From NCBI GenBank assembly GCA_018267725.1, contig JAFDXY010000020.1:1-64000 (forward strand): DNA of 64,000 nt. Direction: 5' to 3'. Source of the DNA: Bacteroidota bacterium. Its GTDB lineage: Bacteria; Bacteroidota; Bacteroidia; Chitinophagales; Chitinophagaceae. Position numbers and translations under genes: made by a program. Shown piece after piece: positions 42,595 to 51,804 of this stretch (its first letter is position 1; each line of letters starts with the position of its first letter). The notes under the pieces were generated by a model. That model was given only the letters and a program-made list of their open reading frames with translations, had not been told where the DNA came from and did not search any database.

Positions 42595-44694
42595 CTATTT
42601 TACAAACTCAAACTTCTCTCCATCAAACAAACCTTTATCGCTTAGTTTTAAATATGGTATTACTAATAGTGCCATAAAACTTAATGTCATAAACGGAGAG
42701 CCTAATGTGCTGCCTAAATCTTTTTTTGTCATAACATCAATAGCTGTGTATGCATCTGCAACTTTATAACCGTCTTCGGTTGTCATTAACCCTGCAACGG
42801 GTAAACCTAAAACCATTTCTTTATTATTGCTTACTGCACTAACACCGCCTTTTTCTTTTATAACTAAATTAATTGCTTTTATAAGGCTTTCATCATCTAC
42901 ACCAACTGCAACAATATTATGACTATCATGTGCTACACTGCTTGCTAATGCTCCTTGTTTTAACCCAAAATTTTTTATAAAACATTTGGCAACAGTTGCA
43001 TTGTGATAACGATTTACAACAACCATTTTTAAAACATCTGTTTCAGTATTACTTATTAATAAACCATTTTTAATAGTAGCAGGTAAAAATAATTTGTTGG
43101 TAATTAATTGCCCATCTAATGCTTCAATAACAGGAATATTTCCATTTTGATTGGGGTAATTGTTTACAGCAATTTCAACATCTTTAACAGTTACATTGTT
43201 GCAATTAAATTGATTTATTGCATTAGCTTTTACAGATTGAATAAATGTTTTTCCGTTTTCGGCAACCAATTCTCCATTAATAAAAGTTTTTAATATGTTG
43301 AAGTTTGTTAAATCTTCTGCAACAATAAAATCTGCATTATCTCCTTCTCGTAATAAACCTACATCTAACTTATAATGCAATGCAGGGTTTATACAAGCTG
43401 CTTGTAATATTTTAAAAATATCAATATCTTTTGCAACAGCTCTGGCACATAGTTTATTAATATGGCCAATTGCTAAACTATCGGGGTGTTTATCATCGCT
43501 GCAAAACATCATCATTTCGTAATGTTCATTCATTAAATCAATTAATGCTTCAAAATTTTTGGCTGCACTTCCTTCACGTATTAAAATTTTCATTCCATAT
43601 TTTAATTTGTCTAATGCTTCTTCAGCAGTAAAACATTCGTGGTCGGTAGAAATAACTACAGCCCCCCCGCCCCCCGAAGGGGGGATTGAATTAAGTTTAT
43701 CAAGAATTATATTTAATGTTTTTTCGGTATCGTATAAAACATTGTTATTAGAAAATCTTATCACTTCAAAACCATATTCATTCAAAGCTGTGGTTCTTTC
43801 TTGATCATTTATTTTATTTTCGGGAAGTTGGTGTATAAGACCATCAACTTCAATAATTAATTTTTTTGATAGGCAAACAAAATCTGCAATGTAAGTGCCT
43901 ATAATATGTTGCCTTCTAAATTTGTAGTTTTCCAAGTTCTTGTTCCTAAGTTGTTCCCATAAAACAATTTCTGCTTCTGTAGGCTGGCTTCTATGTGTTT
44001 TTACAAACTCTTTTAGAAGGCTATAAATTGTTGGGTCTGCGGTTTTATATTTATACTCTAATTCGTGTTCTTCAGATGTCCCTCCTTCGGAGGGATTTAG
44101 GGAGGCTTGAATATATCGCTTGGCATCTTCTCCTCTTAAACCGGGAGCATGTCCATCAACAGGTTTGCCTAATTCACGTGCATGTTTAATTTTTTTCATT
44201 ACTTCCTCATCATTAAACAATACACCCGGAAAATTCATCATTTCACTTAAATATTTTATTTCGGGTTTTTCAAGTAATGTTCTTACATCATTACTGTTTA
44301 ATGCTGCACCGGCAGTTTCAAAAGTGGTGGCGGGTACACAACTTGGTGCACCAAAATTGAATTTAAAATTTACTTGCTTGCCGTTTTCAATCATAAACTC
44401 TACGCCTTGCATTCCGCACACATTGGCAATTTCATGTGGGTCGCTAATGGTTGCAACGGTGCCGTGTGTTACTGCTAATCTTGCAAACTCGCTTGGTATT
44501 AGCATACTGCTTTCAACATGTACGTGGCTATCAATAAAACCCGGAAGTATATAATGTAAGGTTGAATTATCTTGAACATTAATTTTTGTAATTGCCTTTA
44601 TTTTTCCGTTGTTCACCGAAATTGTTGCAGGATAAATTTCTTTATTCCAAACATCTACTAATTTTCCTGTTATTGTAAAGTTTAATTGTTGCAT
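42595..44694 (-). CDS. ade: Adenine deaminase interrupted in frame by a DUF559 nuclease domain
   Basis: Adenine deaminase converts adenine to hypoxanthine. Conserved motifs flank the insert: [33 protein letters not shown] before, and [31 protein letters not shown] after. At 699 residues it is about 149 longer than the roughly 550 of its family. Residues 197-345 come from a palindromic element (43661-44106). Removing them joins RYIQ to VISTDHE, close to the family pattern YIxAGIxxDHE. The insert contains a complete DUF559 (Vsr-like) nuclease domain in the same frame. Whether the enzyme still works or the insert is removed at some level is unknown. Confidence 0.92.
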   Translation of the reverse strand: MQQLNFTITGKLVDVWNKEIYPATISVNNGKIKAITKINVQDNSTLHYILPGFIDSHVHVESSMLIPSEFARLAVTHGTVATISDPHEIANVCGMQGVEFMIENGKQVNFKFNFGAPSCVPATTFETAGAALNSNDVRTLLEKPEIKYLSEMMNFPGVLFNDEEVMKKIKHARELGKPVDGHAPGLRGEDAKRYIQASLNPSEGGTSEEHELEYKYKTADPTIYSLLKEFVKTHRSQPTEAEIVLWEQLRNKNLENYKFRRQHIIGTYIADFVCLSKKLIIEVDGLIHQLPENKINDQERTTALNEYGFEVIRFSNNNVLYDTEKTLNIILDKLNSIPPSGGGGAVVISTDHECFTAEEALDKLKYGMKILIREGSAAKNFEALIDLMNEHYEMMMFCSDDKHPDSLAIGHINKLCARAVAKDIDIFKILQAACINPALHYKLDVGLLREGDNADFIVAEDLTNFNILKTFINGELVAENGKTFIQSVKANAINQFNCNNVTVKDVEIAVNNYPNQNGNIPVIEALDGQLITNKLFLPATIKNGLLISNTETDVLKMVVVNRYHNATVAKCFIKNFGLKQGALASSVAHDSHNIVAVGVDDESLIKAINLVIKEKGGVSAVSNNKEMVLGLPVAGLMTTEDGYKVADAYTAIDVMTKKDLGSTLGSPFMTLSFMALLVIPYLKLSDKGLFDGEKFEFVK
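43661..44106 (-). mobile_element. DUF559-carrying palindromic element inside ade
   Basis: 446 bp with hairpin-containing inverted ends. On the plus strand the left end has CCCCCC-GAA-GGGGGG (43670-43684). The right end has CCCTCC-TTC-GGAGGG (44080-44094), ATTTA, GGGAGGC (44100-44106), identical over 29 bases to ileS 6114-6142. The coding strand (minus) has no stop. The DUF559 domain (residues about 219-335) shows [40 protein letters not shown] and [11 protein letters not shown]. There is no separate start codon at its beginning, so it is translated only as part of the host protein. Confidence 0.85.
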
Positions 44695-44710
44695 ATTAAA
44701 ATGTTAAATA

Positions 44711-44742
44711 TTGTTTTCAATAAATTTCGAAACATAAATTTG
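44711..44742 (+). promoter_or_regulatory. Bacteroidota-type promoter
   Basis: TTG at 44711-44713, a 21-base spacer and TAAATTTG at 44735-44742, a perfect -7 match, lie 29 bases before the ATG at 44772. Confidence 0.5.
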
Positions 44743-44771
44743 ATGAAATATTTTTTATAAAACTAAACTTC

Positions 44772-45644
44772 ATGAAAAAAATAACGGTTGTTCTTTGTTG
44801 TATTTTATTTTCATTTATAGTAAAAGCCCAAACAGTTGATGAAATTTTTGCAAAGTACGATACTGCAGTTGGTGGCATAACAGCCATGAATAAATTAATT
44901 ACACTACAATATAAAAGTGTAATTACCATGAAAATGATGGGCAACTCATTTGATGTTACCGTAAATAATTATAGAGAGAACAATAAACTTTACCGCCGTG
45001 AAGTGCAGGGTATAATGGGTATGCGTAACTCTTACTCTTTATTAACCGATACTGCAGGTTATTTATATATTCCGCCAATGCGTAGTTTTGGAGGTGGTGG
45101 TGGAGCCCCTCCGCCGCCGGGCTTTGATGCTGCTTCACAACAACCTTTAACTAAAATGACTGATAAAAACTTAGCAGAACAATTGTATCAATTAGATTGT
45201 GCAGGACCTTTTGGATATTTTGTAAATTATGCAGCCAAAGGGCATAAAGCAGAATTAGTAGGATCTAGTAAAGTAAATAAAGAAGAATGTTATAAAGTGA
45301 AATTTACTTTAAAAAGCGGGCAAGAGATGACGTATTATTTTAGTAAAACTTCAGGCTTGGTTTTAAAAATGGATTGTATAGGAAAAATAGCTTTAGACCA
45401 ATTTGGTATTGGGCCAATAGTAGAACAAATGGGTACGAGTGCAAGTAAAATGAAAGTATCTATTTTATATTCTGATTATCAAGATATTGGCAATGGTGTT
45501 AAGTTCCCTATGAAAGAAATGTTAGAAGTTGGTGCTGCCGAAATTGGATTAGTAAACTCAGATTTTATTAATAATGTAGAAATTGATGCTAAATATTATA
45601 AAACAGGAAACAGCGGCGGCGGGAGCAAACAGTCTTTCTTTTAA
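44772..45644 (+). CDS. Secreted protein, LolA-like fold suggested
   Basis: 290 residues with a signal peptide ending at IVKAQ. The pattern TVDEIFAKYDTAVGGITAMN, then strands with SVITMKMMGNSFDVTVNNYR and TYYFSKTSGLVLKMDCIG, resembles periplasmic LolA/LolB-like or outer-membrane lipoprotein-sorting proteins of Bacteroidota. A Gly/Pro-rich segment (residues 109-118) interrupts it. The tail GNSGGGSKQSFF is low complexity. The function is unknown. Confidence 0.72.
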   Translation: MKKITVVLCCILFSFIVKAQTVDEIFAKYDTAVGGITAMNKLITLQYKSVITMKMMGNSFDVTVNNYRENNKLYRREVQGIMGMRNSYSLLTDTAGYLYIPPMRSFGGGGGAPPPPGFDAASQQPLTKMTDKNLAEQLYQLDCAGPFGYFVNYAAKGHKAELVGSSKVNKEECYKVKFTLKSGQEMTYYFSKTSGLVLKMDCIGKIALDQFGIGPIVEQMGTSASKMKVSILYSDYQDIGNGVKFPMKEMLEVGAAEIGLVNSDFINNVEIDAKYYKTGNSGGGSKQSFF

Positions 45645-45649
45645 ATACA

Positions 45650-46327
45650 TTAATCTTTTAATATATCTGGGCGGCGTTGTTGTGTATGTTGTAATGATTG
45701 TTCGTAACGCCACTCTTCAATTTTTTTTTGATTGCCCGATAATAAAATATCGGGCACTTTCATTCCATTAAAATCTTCGGGGCGTGTATAAACGGGTGGT
45801 GCCAATAAATTATCTTGAAAAGAATCTGTAAGAGCAGAAGTTTCATCATTTAACACACCGGGAATTATTCTGCCTACTGAATCTACAATAATTGCTGCAG
45901 CCAATTCTCCACCACTTAATACATAATCTCCCACAGAAATTTCTTTGGTTACATATTTATCTCTTATGCGTTGGTCTATACCTTTATAATGACCACAAAT
46001 AATTAATATATTTTCTTTTAATGAAAGTTGATTTGCAGTTGATTGATTGTACGTATTACCATCGGGTGTTACGTAAATAATTTCATCAAACTTTTTTTCT
46101 TGTTGCAATTCTTCAATAGCATTGGTTAAAGGCTGGCACATTATAACCATGCCTGCACCGCCGCCGTATTGATAATCATCAATTTGCCCATGTTTATTAA
46201 TTGCCCATTTGCGTAAATTATGAATATACACTTGTAGCAAACCTTTGTTGGCAGCACGTTTCATAATACTGTGTTGAAAAGGGCTTTCTAATAATTCGGG
46301 AACTGCAGAAAGAATATGAATGATCAT
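45650..46327 (-). CDS. trmD: tRNA (guanine-37-N1)-methyltransferase
   Basis: 225-residue SPOUT methyltransferase modifying G37 of several tRNAs. Family motifs: QYGGGAGMVIMCQPL, ILIICGHYKGIDQRI and EISVGDYVLSGGELAA, which form the knotted SAM site. The length is normal. It heads a minus-strand run (trmD, TonB-like protein) but lies apart from rpsP and rplS, which are not in the window. Confidence 0.95.
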   Translation of the reverse strand: MIIHILSAVPELLESPFQHSIMKRAANKGLLQVYIHNLRKWAINKHGQIDDYQYGGGAGMVIMCQPLTNAIEELQQEKKFDEIIYVTPDGNTYNQSTANQLSLKENILIICGHYKGIDQRIRDKYVTKEISVGDYVLSGGELAAAIIVDSVGRIIPGVLNDETSALTDSFQDNLLAPPVYTRPEDFNGMKVPDILLSGNQKKIEEWRYEQSLQHTQQRRPDILKD

Positions 46328-46353
46328 AATTAGTGCGAAATTTATTTATCTTT

Positions 46354-46758
46354 TTAATGAGATTTAAATAAAAGAGATTGCCTAAAAATATATTCAACCG
46401 GTTGATTGTTTTTAGTAGCAGGCTGCCATTTTGGAGATCTATTCAATGCATGCAAAACTTCATCTTGAATAACTTTATGTACACTATCTTCAAAAATTAT
46501 ATTGCCAATTGTTCCATCTTTTAAAATTGTAAACCTTACTACAAGTTCCTGGTAAAATCCATCTTTTGTTAATTCTTTCGGAAGCTTTCTAATTACTCTA
46601 TCATTATCAATATGGGTCCACAAAAATTCACTCCATCCATCCATTCCTTTAGGAAATTTTGCAGATACAGATACCGTTATTTTACTTGTGTCTTTTTGTT
46701 GAGCATTAATAAAATTAAAAACTAAAAAACCAATTAGCAGAGTAAAAGTTTTCTTCAT
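46354..46758 (-). CDS. TonB C-terminal-like exported protein
   Basis: 134 residues with a signal peptide ending near FINAQ. The C-terminal half has the TonB fold pattern VVRFTILKDGTIGNIIFEDS and ALNRSPKWQPATKNNQPVEY. Unlike TonB there is no inner-membrane anchor or Pro-rich linker, so it may be a free periplasmic TonB-like domain. The role is unknown. Confidence 0.75.
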   Translation of the reverse strand: MKKTFTLLIGFLVFNFINAQQKDTSKITVSVSAKFPKGMDGWSEFLWTHIDNDRVIRKLPKELTKDGFYQELVVRFTILKDGTIGNIIFEDSVHKVIQDEVLHALNRSPKWQPATKNNQPVEYIFRQSLLFKSH

Positions 46759-46777
46759 ACAATTTTTTTAAAGATAA

Positions 46778-47161
46778 TTATCCTTCCATAAATTCATCTA
46801 AATCTCTTCTTTGTTTTTTAGTTGGTCTTCCTATTTTACTAAGCATTTTACCTGTGTGAAATGATGCTGCTTGAAACTGTATTCTTTCTATTTCTTCGGC
46901 AGGTGTTATATCTAAATAATATTTAATAGCTTCTACATATTGCACACGATTGTGTAACAATGCAGTTACTTTTATTACCCATTTTTTAGCTTCGGTTTTT
47001 ACTTCGTATTCATCTCCAACATTTACTGTTTTAGCTGCTTTAACGGCTGCTCCGTTTAGTTTTACTTTTCCTTTATCGCAGGCTTCTGCAGCTAAAGAGC
47101 GTGTTTTAAATAAACGAATTGCCCATAAATATTTATCAATACGAAGTTTTTCTGTACGCAT
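46778..47161 (-). CDS. S4-domain RNA-binding protein (Hsp15-like)
   Basis: 127 residues. The S4 domain (about 5-65) shows RIDKYLWAIRLFKTRSLAAE and GKVKLNGAAVKAAKTVNVGD, followed by a basic C-terminal tail (GRPTKKQRRDLDEFMEG). Relatives include heat-shock protein Hsp15, which binds the 50S subunit with nascent chain. It lies one base after the stop of the AbiEii-like gene. Confidence 0.88.
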   Translation of the reverse strand: MRTEKLRIDKYLWAIRLFKTRSLAAEACDKGKVKLNGAAVKAAKTVNVGDEYEVKTEAKKWVIKVTALLHNRVQYVEAIKYYLDITPAEEIERIQFQAASFHTGKMLSKIGRPTKKQRRDLDEFMEG

Positions 47162-47162
47162 A

Positions 47163-47777
47163 TTAAAAGCCTACTTCTTTAACTTCATGAACAATGTATT
47201 TTTTTATTTCATTCCATGTTTCGTTAAAAAAATATTTTAAGTCATGATCTTTATCGGCGTCTTCAAAATAAATTAAACTTCTTGTTATTAAATAGAAGTT
47301 ATCGTTCTCAAATTTTTCTTTAAAAAAGAAAAGCATTCTTTCTAAAGTAAATTCTTTCATTAAAAAATAAATATCAATAAAATCTCTTTTTCTGCCTCTA
47401 TTAGTAAGTGCCAATAATTTCATTGGTGCAATTTCTTTTAAAGAAGCCATTTTAACTCCATCAATAATTTTAGGTTCATCTATAATATTGCATTTTTGAT
47501 ACACAATATCTGTTTTTATTCCTTCTACATCAACAAACAAAGCATGTCTATACGCATTTTTTTCATTAATTAAAAAATCGTTTTTAAGATTTATTAATAA
47601 TTGATTGGTATCATGTGGGTGGTTAATAAAAAAATCTATATCTGTTGAAGTTCTATGCCCAATTTGCAATGCCAATGCAGTTCCTCCAACCAATAAATAT
47701 GGATGCATATAATCTTTATTGCATAAAGATTGAATTACGCCCAAGGTGCGGGACTCAACTGCCTTTGTGTGTAGCAT
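47163..47777 (-). CDS. AbiEii-like nucleotidyltransferase (toxin component)
   Basis: 204 residues of the AbiEii/AbiGii nucleotidyltransferase family. The active-site motif is LLVGGTALALQIGHRTSTDIDFF without a gap between the GG and the D-x-D pair; KLLALTNRGRKRDFIDIYFL is also typical. In type IV abortive-infection systems such proteins nucleotidylate tRNAs and are held in check by a cognate antitoxin. The upstream gene overlaps by 43 bases and is the probable partner. Activity is unproven. Confidence 0.85.
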   Translation of the reverse strand: MLHTKAVESRTLGVIQSLCNKDYMHPYLLVGGTALALQIGHRTSTDIDFFINHPHDTNQLLINLKNDFLINEKNAYRHALFVDVEGIKTDIVYQKCNIIDEPKIIDGVKMASLKEIAPMKLLALTNRGRKRDFIDIYFLMKEFTLERMLFFFKEKFENDNFYLITRSLIYFEDADKDHDLKYFFNETWNEIKKYIVHEVKEVGF

Positions 47778-48022
47778 CGCATTTGTTCTAATGGTATATC
47801 AAAATAAACACTAAGGAAATACATGGTTTTTGCATCAAACCAACGAGCCTGTTTTATTGCTTGTTTTATGGTATTAATATCGTAAAAATACAATAGTTCT
47901 TTTATGTTTTTGGAAGTACCTCTTTCAAACACACGTTCAATAATATATTGCTTGTTTTTCTCGGCATCAATAGTATCAAGATTAGCTTCCCAAAAAAGTG
48001 TTTTATCTTTTAGCAATTCCAT
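47735..48022 (-). CDS. Putative antitoxin partner (DUF6922-like)
   Basis: 95 residues, all-helical, with ERGTSKNIKELLYFYDINTI, QAIKQARWFDAKTMYFLSVY and a final FDIPLEQMRCYTQRQLSPAP. Proteins of this type precede AbiEii-like genes in Bacteroidota. It overlaps the nucleotidyltransferase gene by 43 bases in another frame, a layout usual for toxin-antitoxin pairs. The DUF name is given from memory of the pattern, and the pairing is inferred from position. Confidence 0.72.
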   Translation of the reverse strand: MELLKDKTLFWEANLDTIDAEKNKQYIIERVFERGTSKNIKELLYFYDINTIKQAIKQARWFDAKTMYFLSVYFDIPLEQMRCYTQRQLSPAPWA

Positions 48023-48057
48023 AACTGCAATTTACAAAATATAATTTTCATATTAAG

Positions 48058-48114
48058 CAATGAAAACATCTCTATAGACAATGAGATTCCTCATTTCATT
48101 CGGAATGACCTGAA
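48058..48114. repeat. Dispersed-repeat fragment
   Basis: Contains GAGATTCCTCATTTCATTCG followed by GAATGAC, resembling the repeat family at 196-240 and at 61140-61170 (GATGCCTCACTTCGTTCGAC). It lies between the antitoxin-like gene and the M20 peptidase. Confidence 0.5.
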
Positions 48115-48116
48115 AT

Positions 48117-49487
48117 TTATTTCTTCATCTCAGCATAAAACTGATGAAAGTATGGAATGGTTTCTATGCCTTTATAAAAGTTGAATACATCATATTTTTC
48201 GTTGGGTGAATGAAGATTATCGCTATCTAATCCAAAACCCATAAATACAATTTTAATATTTAATTCTTTTTCAAACAAAGCACAAATAGGAATACTTCCT
48301 CCGCCACGCACCGGAATAGGATCTTTGCTAAACGTTGCTGCTATTGCTTTTGAAGCCGCTTTATATTCAACAGAATCTATTGGCGTCATATATGGTTCGC
48401 CACCATGATGCTCGCTTGCTTTAACGGTAACACCTGCTGGTGCAATGTTTTGAAAATAATTAATTAATTTTTCTGTAATTTTTTTTGATGATTGATTGGG
48501 CACTAAACGTGCTGAAATTTTTGCGAATGCTTTACTTGGTAAAACTGTTTTAGAACCTTCGCCTGTATAACCTCCCCAAATACCGTTTAATTCTAATGTT
48601 GGACGAATACCCATTCTTTCATTAGTAGTATAATTTTTTTCGCCCCATAAATTTTTAATATCTAAATCTTTTTTATATTCTTCTTCATTAAACGGAGCTT
48701 CACTCATTTTCTTTCTTTCTTCATTTGATGATTCAACAACATCATCATAAAACCCAGGAATGGTAATGTGATTATTTTCATCGTGGCAGCTTGCAATCAT
48801 TTTTGCCAACATAGTTATAGGATTTGCAACTGCACCGCCATACACACCGCTATGCAAATCTCTGTTAGGGCCAGTTACTTCTACTTCAATATAACTTAAT
48901 CCGCGAACACCAACATCAATACTTGGATTTTCCATACTAAGCATAGAGGTATCACTAATTAATATTACATCTGCTTTTAATAAACTTTTATTCTCTTTTA
49001 CAAACTTTGCCAAATTGGGGCTACCAATTTCTTCTTCGCCTTCAATTATAAATTTTACGTTGCAGGGTAAAGTGTTTGTTTGCACCAATATTTCTAATGC
49101 TTTTACGTGCATAAAAAATTGCCCTTTATCATCGGCACTTCCGCGAGCATAAATTTTTCCATCTTTTATTACCGGTTCAAAGGGCCCGCTGTGCCACAGT
49201 TCTAAAGGTTCTACGGGTTGCACATCATAATGCCCATAAACTAAAACTGTTGGTTTGTTGGTATCAATTATTTTTTCTCCATATACAATAGGATGACCTT
49301 CTGTTTCAAAAATTTCTGCTTTGCTTGCACCTGCATTTAATAAATGTTGCTGAACAGATTTTGCACAAGTAAGCATATCGTTTTTATGTTCACTTCTGGC
49401 ACTAATACTTGCAATGCGTAACAAATCGAGTAATTCATTTAAGAATCTTTCTTTATTTTTTAATTGATAATCTTTCCAAACTTGCAT
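48117..49487 (-). CDS. M20 family dipeptidase
   Basis: 456-residue cytoplasmic zinc peptidase. Metal motifs: VLVYGHYDVQPVEPLELW, YARGSADDKGQFFMHVKAL, FIIEGEEEIGSPNL, ILISDTSMLS and the final FGLDSDNLHSPNEKYDV. The dimerisation lid domain is present in the middle. It matches the broad-specificity dipeptidase branch (often called PepV- or carnosinase-like). It is a single gene with no signal peptide. Confidence 0.93.
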   Translation of the reverse strand: MQVWKDYQLKNKERFLNELLDLLRIASISARSEHKNDMLTCAKSVQQHLLNAGASKAEIFETEGHPIVYGEKIIDTNKPTVLVYGHYDVQPVEPLELWHSGPFEPVIKDGKIYARGSADDKGQFFMHVKALEILVQTNTLPCNVKFIIEGEEEIGSPNLAKFVKENKSLLKADVILISDTSMLSMENPSIDVGVRGLSYIEVEVTGPNRDLHSGVYGGAVANPITMLAKMIASCHDENNHITIPGFYDDVVESSNEERKKMSEAPFNEEEYKKDLDIKNLWGEKNYTTNERMGIRPTLELNGIWGGYTGEGSKTVLPSKAFAKISARLVPNQSSKKITEKLINYFQNIAPAGVTVKASEHHGGEPYMTPIDSVEYKAASKAIAATFSKDPIPVRGGGSIPICALFEKELNIKIVFMGFGLDSDNLHSPNEKYDVFNFYKGIETIPYFHQFYAEMKK

Positions 49488-49537
49488 AATGATTAATTTA
49501 TAATATTAAATAATTGTTTATTGAATTATATGCTGTA

Positions 49538-50524
49538 TTAATTAGCATGGTGTTTTTGATTTGAAACTATATTTTTTAAAGTCCATTCTATTTTTTTATT
49601 GAAAGGATGCAATCGTTTTGTACAATTGGTTTTTATACAAATAGGGCAACTAAAATCTAAGCAACCATCTGTATGCACAAACAATTCTATTGCATTGCCA
49701 AATTCTTGTTTAATTAAATCGCTTAAAGCATCTATTTCTTTATGAGCTTCGTGTATGTTTAAATACCAAGGTACTGTTAAATGGCAATCTACATGCAATG
49801 TGCTGCCATATTTTATTACACGAAGGTTGTGCAAATCAATCCAATTTTCTCTTCTATTTTTATTTAATATCAAAACTAATTTGTTTAATAATTCCATATC
49901 GGCTTCATCCATAATTCCTGCTAAAGAGGCTCTTAAAATTTTATATCCGTTAAATAAAATAAGTAAGCTTATTAGTGCAGCAAATATTTTATCTAACCAA
50001 AATAATTTTGAAAAATACATTAGCAATAAACCTGCAATAATGCCTAAGGTTGAATAAGTATCTATTTTTAAATGTTTGCCCGATGAAATTAATGCTAACG
50101 AATTATTTTTTCTTCCAATATTTAAACAAATACTTCCTGCAAAAAAATTAATAATGGCTGTAATTGCAACTAATATTAAACCAATATCTAATGCTTCAAT
50201 TGGTTTGTTATTAAATATGCTTTGTATTGTTTGATATAAAATTAAAATGCCCGATGCAATAATTAAAGTTCCCTCAACTGCTGCCGAAATAAATTCTGCT
50301 TTTCCGTGTCCGTAAGGGTGTTCAATATCTTTTGGTTTAGCTGCAATGTATAACGCATATAAACCAATAAAACCGGCTACTACATTTACTATACTTTCTA
50401 AAGCATCGCTTAAAATTGCTAATGAATTGGTTAAATAATAAGCAATTATTTTAGCAATAAATAATACAACACTTAATATTGTTATATATAGTTGAAGCCG
50501 ATAGTTTTGTTTAGCTTGTAGCAA
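49538..50524 (-). CDS. CDF-family cation efflux transporter
   Basis: 328 residues with about six membrane segments and the metal-site sequences LAILSDALESIVNVVAGFIG and HPYGHGKAEFISAAVEG. The C-terminal cytosolic domain is short and contains an unusual Cys-rich tail, DFSCPICIKTNCTKRLHPF, which may bind metal. It probably exports divalent metal (Zn, Fe or Mn) from the cytoplasm. The start appears to be TTG with no upstream ATG in frame. Confidence 0.88.
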   Translation of the reverse strand: MLQAKQNYRLQLYITILSVVLFIAKIIAYYLTNSLAILSDALESIVNVVAGFIGLYALYIAAKPKDIEHPYGHGKAEFISAAVEGTLIIASGILILYQTIQSIFNNKPIEALDIGLILVAITAIINFFAGSICLNIGRKNNSLALISSGKHLKIDTYSTLGIIAGLLLMYFSKLFWLDKIFAALISLLILFNGYKILRASLAGIMDEADMELLNKLVLILNKNRRENWIDLHNLRVIKYGSTLHVDCHLTVPWYLNIHEAHKEIDALSDLIKQEFGNAIELFVHTDGCLDFSCPICIKTNCTKRLHPFNKKIEWTLKNIVSNQKHHAN

Positions 50525-50550
50525 AACTTTTTTTATTTTGAAGAATATAA

Positions 50551-50961
50551 TTAAATAATTTCTACCGTGTAATTAATGGCACAATGTTTTTTTAGCATAA
50601 TGCTTACACCACAATATTTATCGTGCGATAATTCTACAGCACGTTTAAATTTATCTAAATCGGTTGCAGTAATATTGGCTTTATAAACCATGTTTACAAA
50701 CGTAAATACTTTAGGTTGTTCGGTAGTTTGTTCTGCTTCTGCTTCAATAATTAAATTACTAAAAGAAACTTTCATTTTTTCTAAAATACTTACTACATCC
50801 ATACCGCTGCAACTGCATAATGATGCCAACAACATTTGCTTGGGGCTCATACCACTATTTAAACTTCCTCCTTCAACAGTTGTGTCTAAACGTGCTGTAT
50901 GGTTGTTATCGCTGGTAACATCAAAAGCTAATTTGCTTATCCATTTTGCCGTTGCTTTCAT
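50551..50961 (-). CDS. OsmC-like peroxidase-family protein
   Basis: 136 residues of the OsmC/Ohr superfamily. The first conserved Cys lies in LASLCSCSGMDVVSILEKM, and the second in HDKYCGVSIML. These form the redox pair in active hydroperoxide reductases. It lies downstream of the exported superoxide dismutase on the same strand, so a shared role in oxidative stress is plausible (inference). Confidence 0.87.
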   Translation of the reverse strand: MKATAKWISKLAFDVTSDNNHTARLDTTVEGGSLNSGMSPKQMLLASLCSCSGMDVVSILEKMKVSFSNLIIEAEAEQTTEQPKVFTFVNMVYKANITATDLDKFKRAVELSHDKYCGVSIMLKKHCAINYTVEII

Positions 50962-51006
50962 TATTATTTATTTTAATATTAAAATATTGTTTTGAAAGGA
51001 ATGAAA

Positions 51007-51744
51007 TTATATTTCAAATCTTTTTTCAATTTCATTCCAGTTTACTACTTTCCACCATGCATTAATATAATCGGGGCGTTTGTTTTGATAACGCAAATAA
51101 TAAGCATGTTCCCAAACATCTAAACCCAATAGTGGTGTACCTTTCAGCTCACAAACATCCATTAAAGGATTATCTTGGTTGGGTGTTGAGCCTACTATTA
51201 ATTTTCCATCATTATTTTTTATTAGCCATGCCCAACCACTTCCAAACCTACTTTTCCCTGCATCTGCAAATTTTGTTTTAAATGCTTCTACAGAACCAAA
51301 ATCTTTTATTATGGCATTGCTCAATTTAGCTGATGGGTTGCCGGCAGAAGCAGCACTCATACTTCTCCAAAAAAATTCATGATTAAAATGACCGCCACCA
51401 TTGTTTCGCATTTTAGGTGAATATTTAGAAATGTTTTTCATTAAATTTTCTAAAGATGTTGATTGCGTATTTACATGTTCGGCAACACATGCTTCGGCTA
51501 AATTTTTTGCATACGCTGCTGCATGTTTGGTGTAATGAATTTCCATTGTTTGTGCATCAATAGCTGCATCTAAAGCATTGTATGCATAAGGTAATGGCTG
51601 TTGTGTGAAGGGAATAGTTTGTTGCCAATTGGTTGTAAATGCTTTGGCAAGTGATGGTAATATGGTTGCAGATAAACCCAATGCAATGCCTGCTTTGCCC
51701 GATGTTTTAATAAAACTTCTGCGGCTTGTGTTTGCTTTTTTCAT
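51007..51744 (-). CDS. Tat-exported Fe/Mn superoxide dismutase
   Basis: 245 residues. The N-terminus has a twin-arginine signal (NTSRRSFIKTSGKAGIALGL) with the sequence ATILPSLAKA before the likely cleavage site. The dismutase body has metal ligands in EIHYTKHAAAYAKNLAEA, GGHFNHEFFW, and LGLDVWEHAYYLRYQNKRPD. Export via Tat places it in the periplasm. The ATG at 51744 begins the Tat signal; a TTG further upstream is ignored. The metal, Fe or Mn, cannot be assigned. Confidence 0.92.
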   Translation of the reverse strand: MKKANTSRRSFIKTSGKAGIALGLSATILPSLAKAFTTNWQQTIPFTQQPLPYAYNALDAAIDAQTMEIHYTKHAAAYAKNLAEACVAEHVNTQSTSLENLMKNISKYSPKMRNNGGGHFNHEFFWRSMSAASAGNPSAKLSNAIIKDFGSVEAFKTKFADAGKSRFGSGWAWLIKNNDGKLIVGSTPNQDNPLMDVCELKGTPLLGLDVWEHAYYLRYQNKRPDYINAWWKVVNWNEIEKRFEI

Positions 51745-51804
51745 GTTAAAATTTTTAATAATACAATAATTTGTAAACAACACTTTTATGTATGCAGGGC
51801 TTTG

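Noticed and set aside
43661..44106. Intein in adenine deaminase
   Set aside because: There is no N-terminal Cys or Ser splice block and no C-terminal His-Asn before a nucleophile; the ends are palindromic repeats instead.
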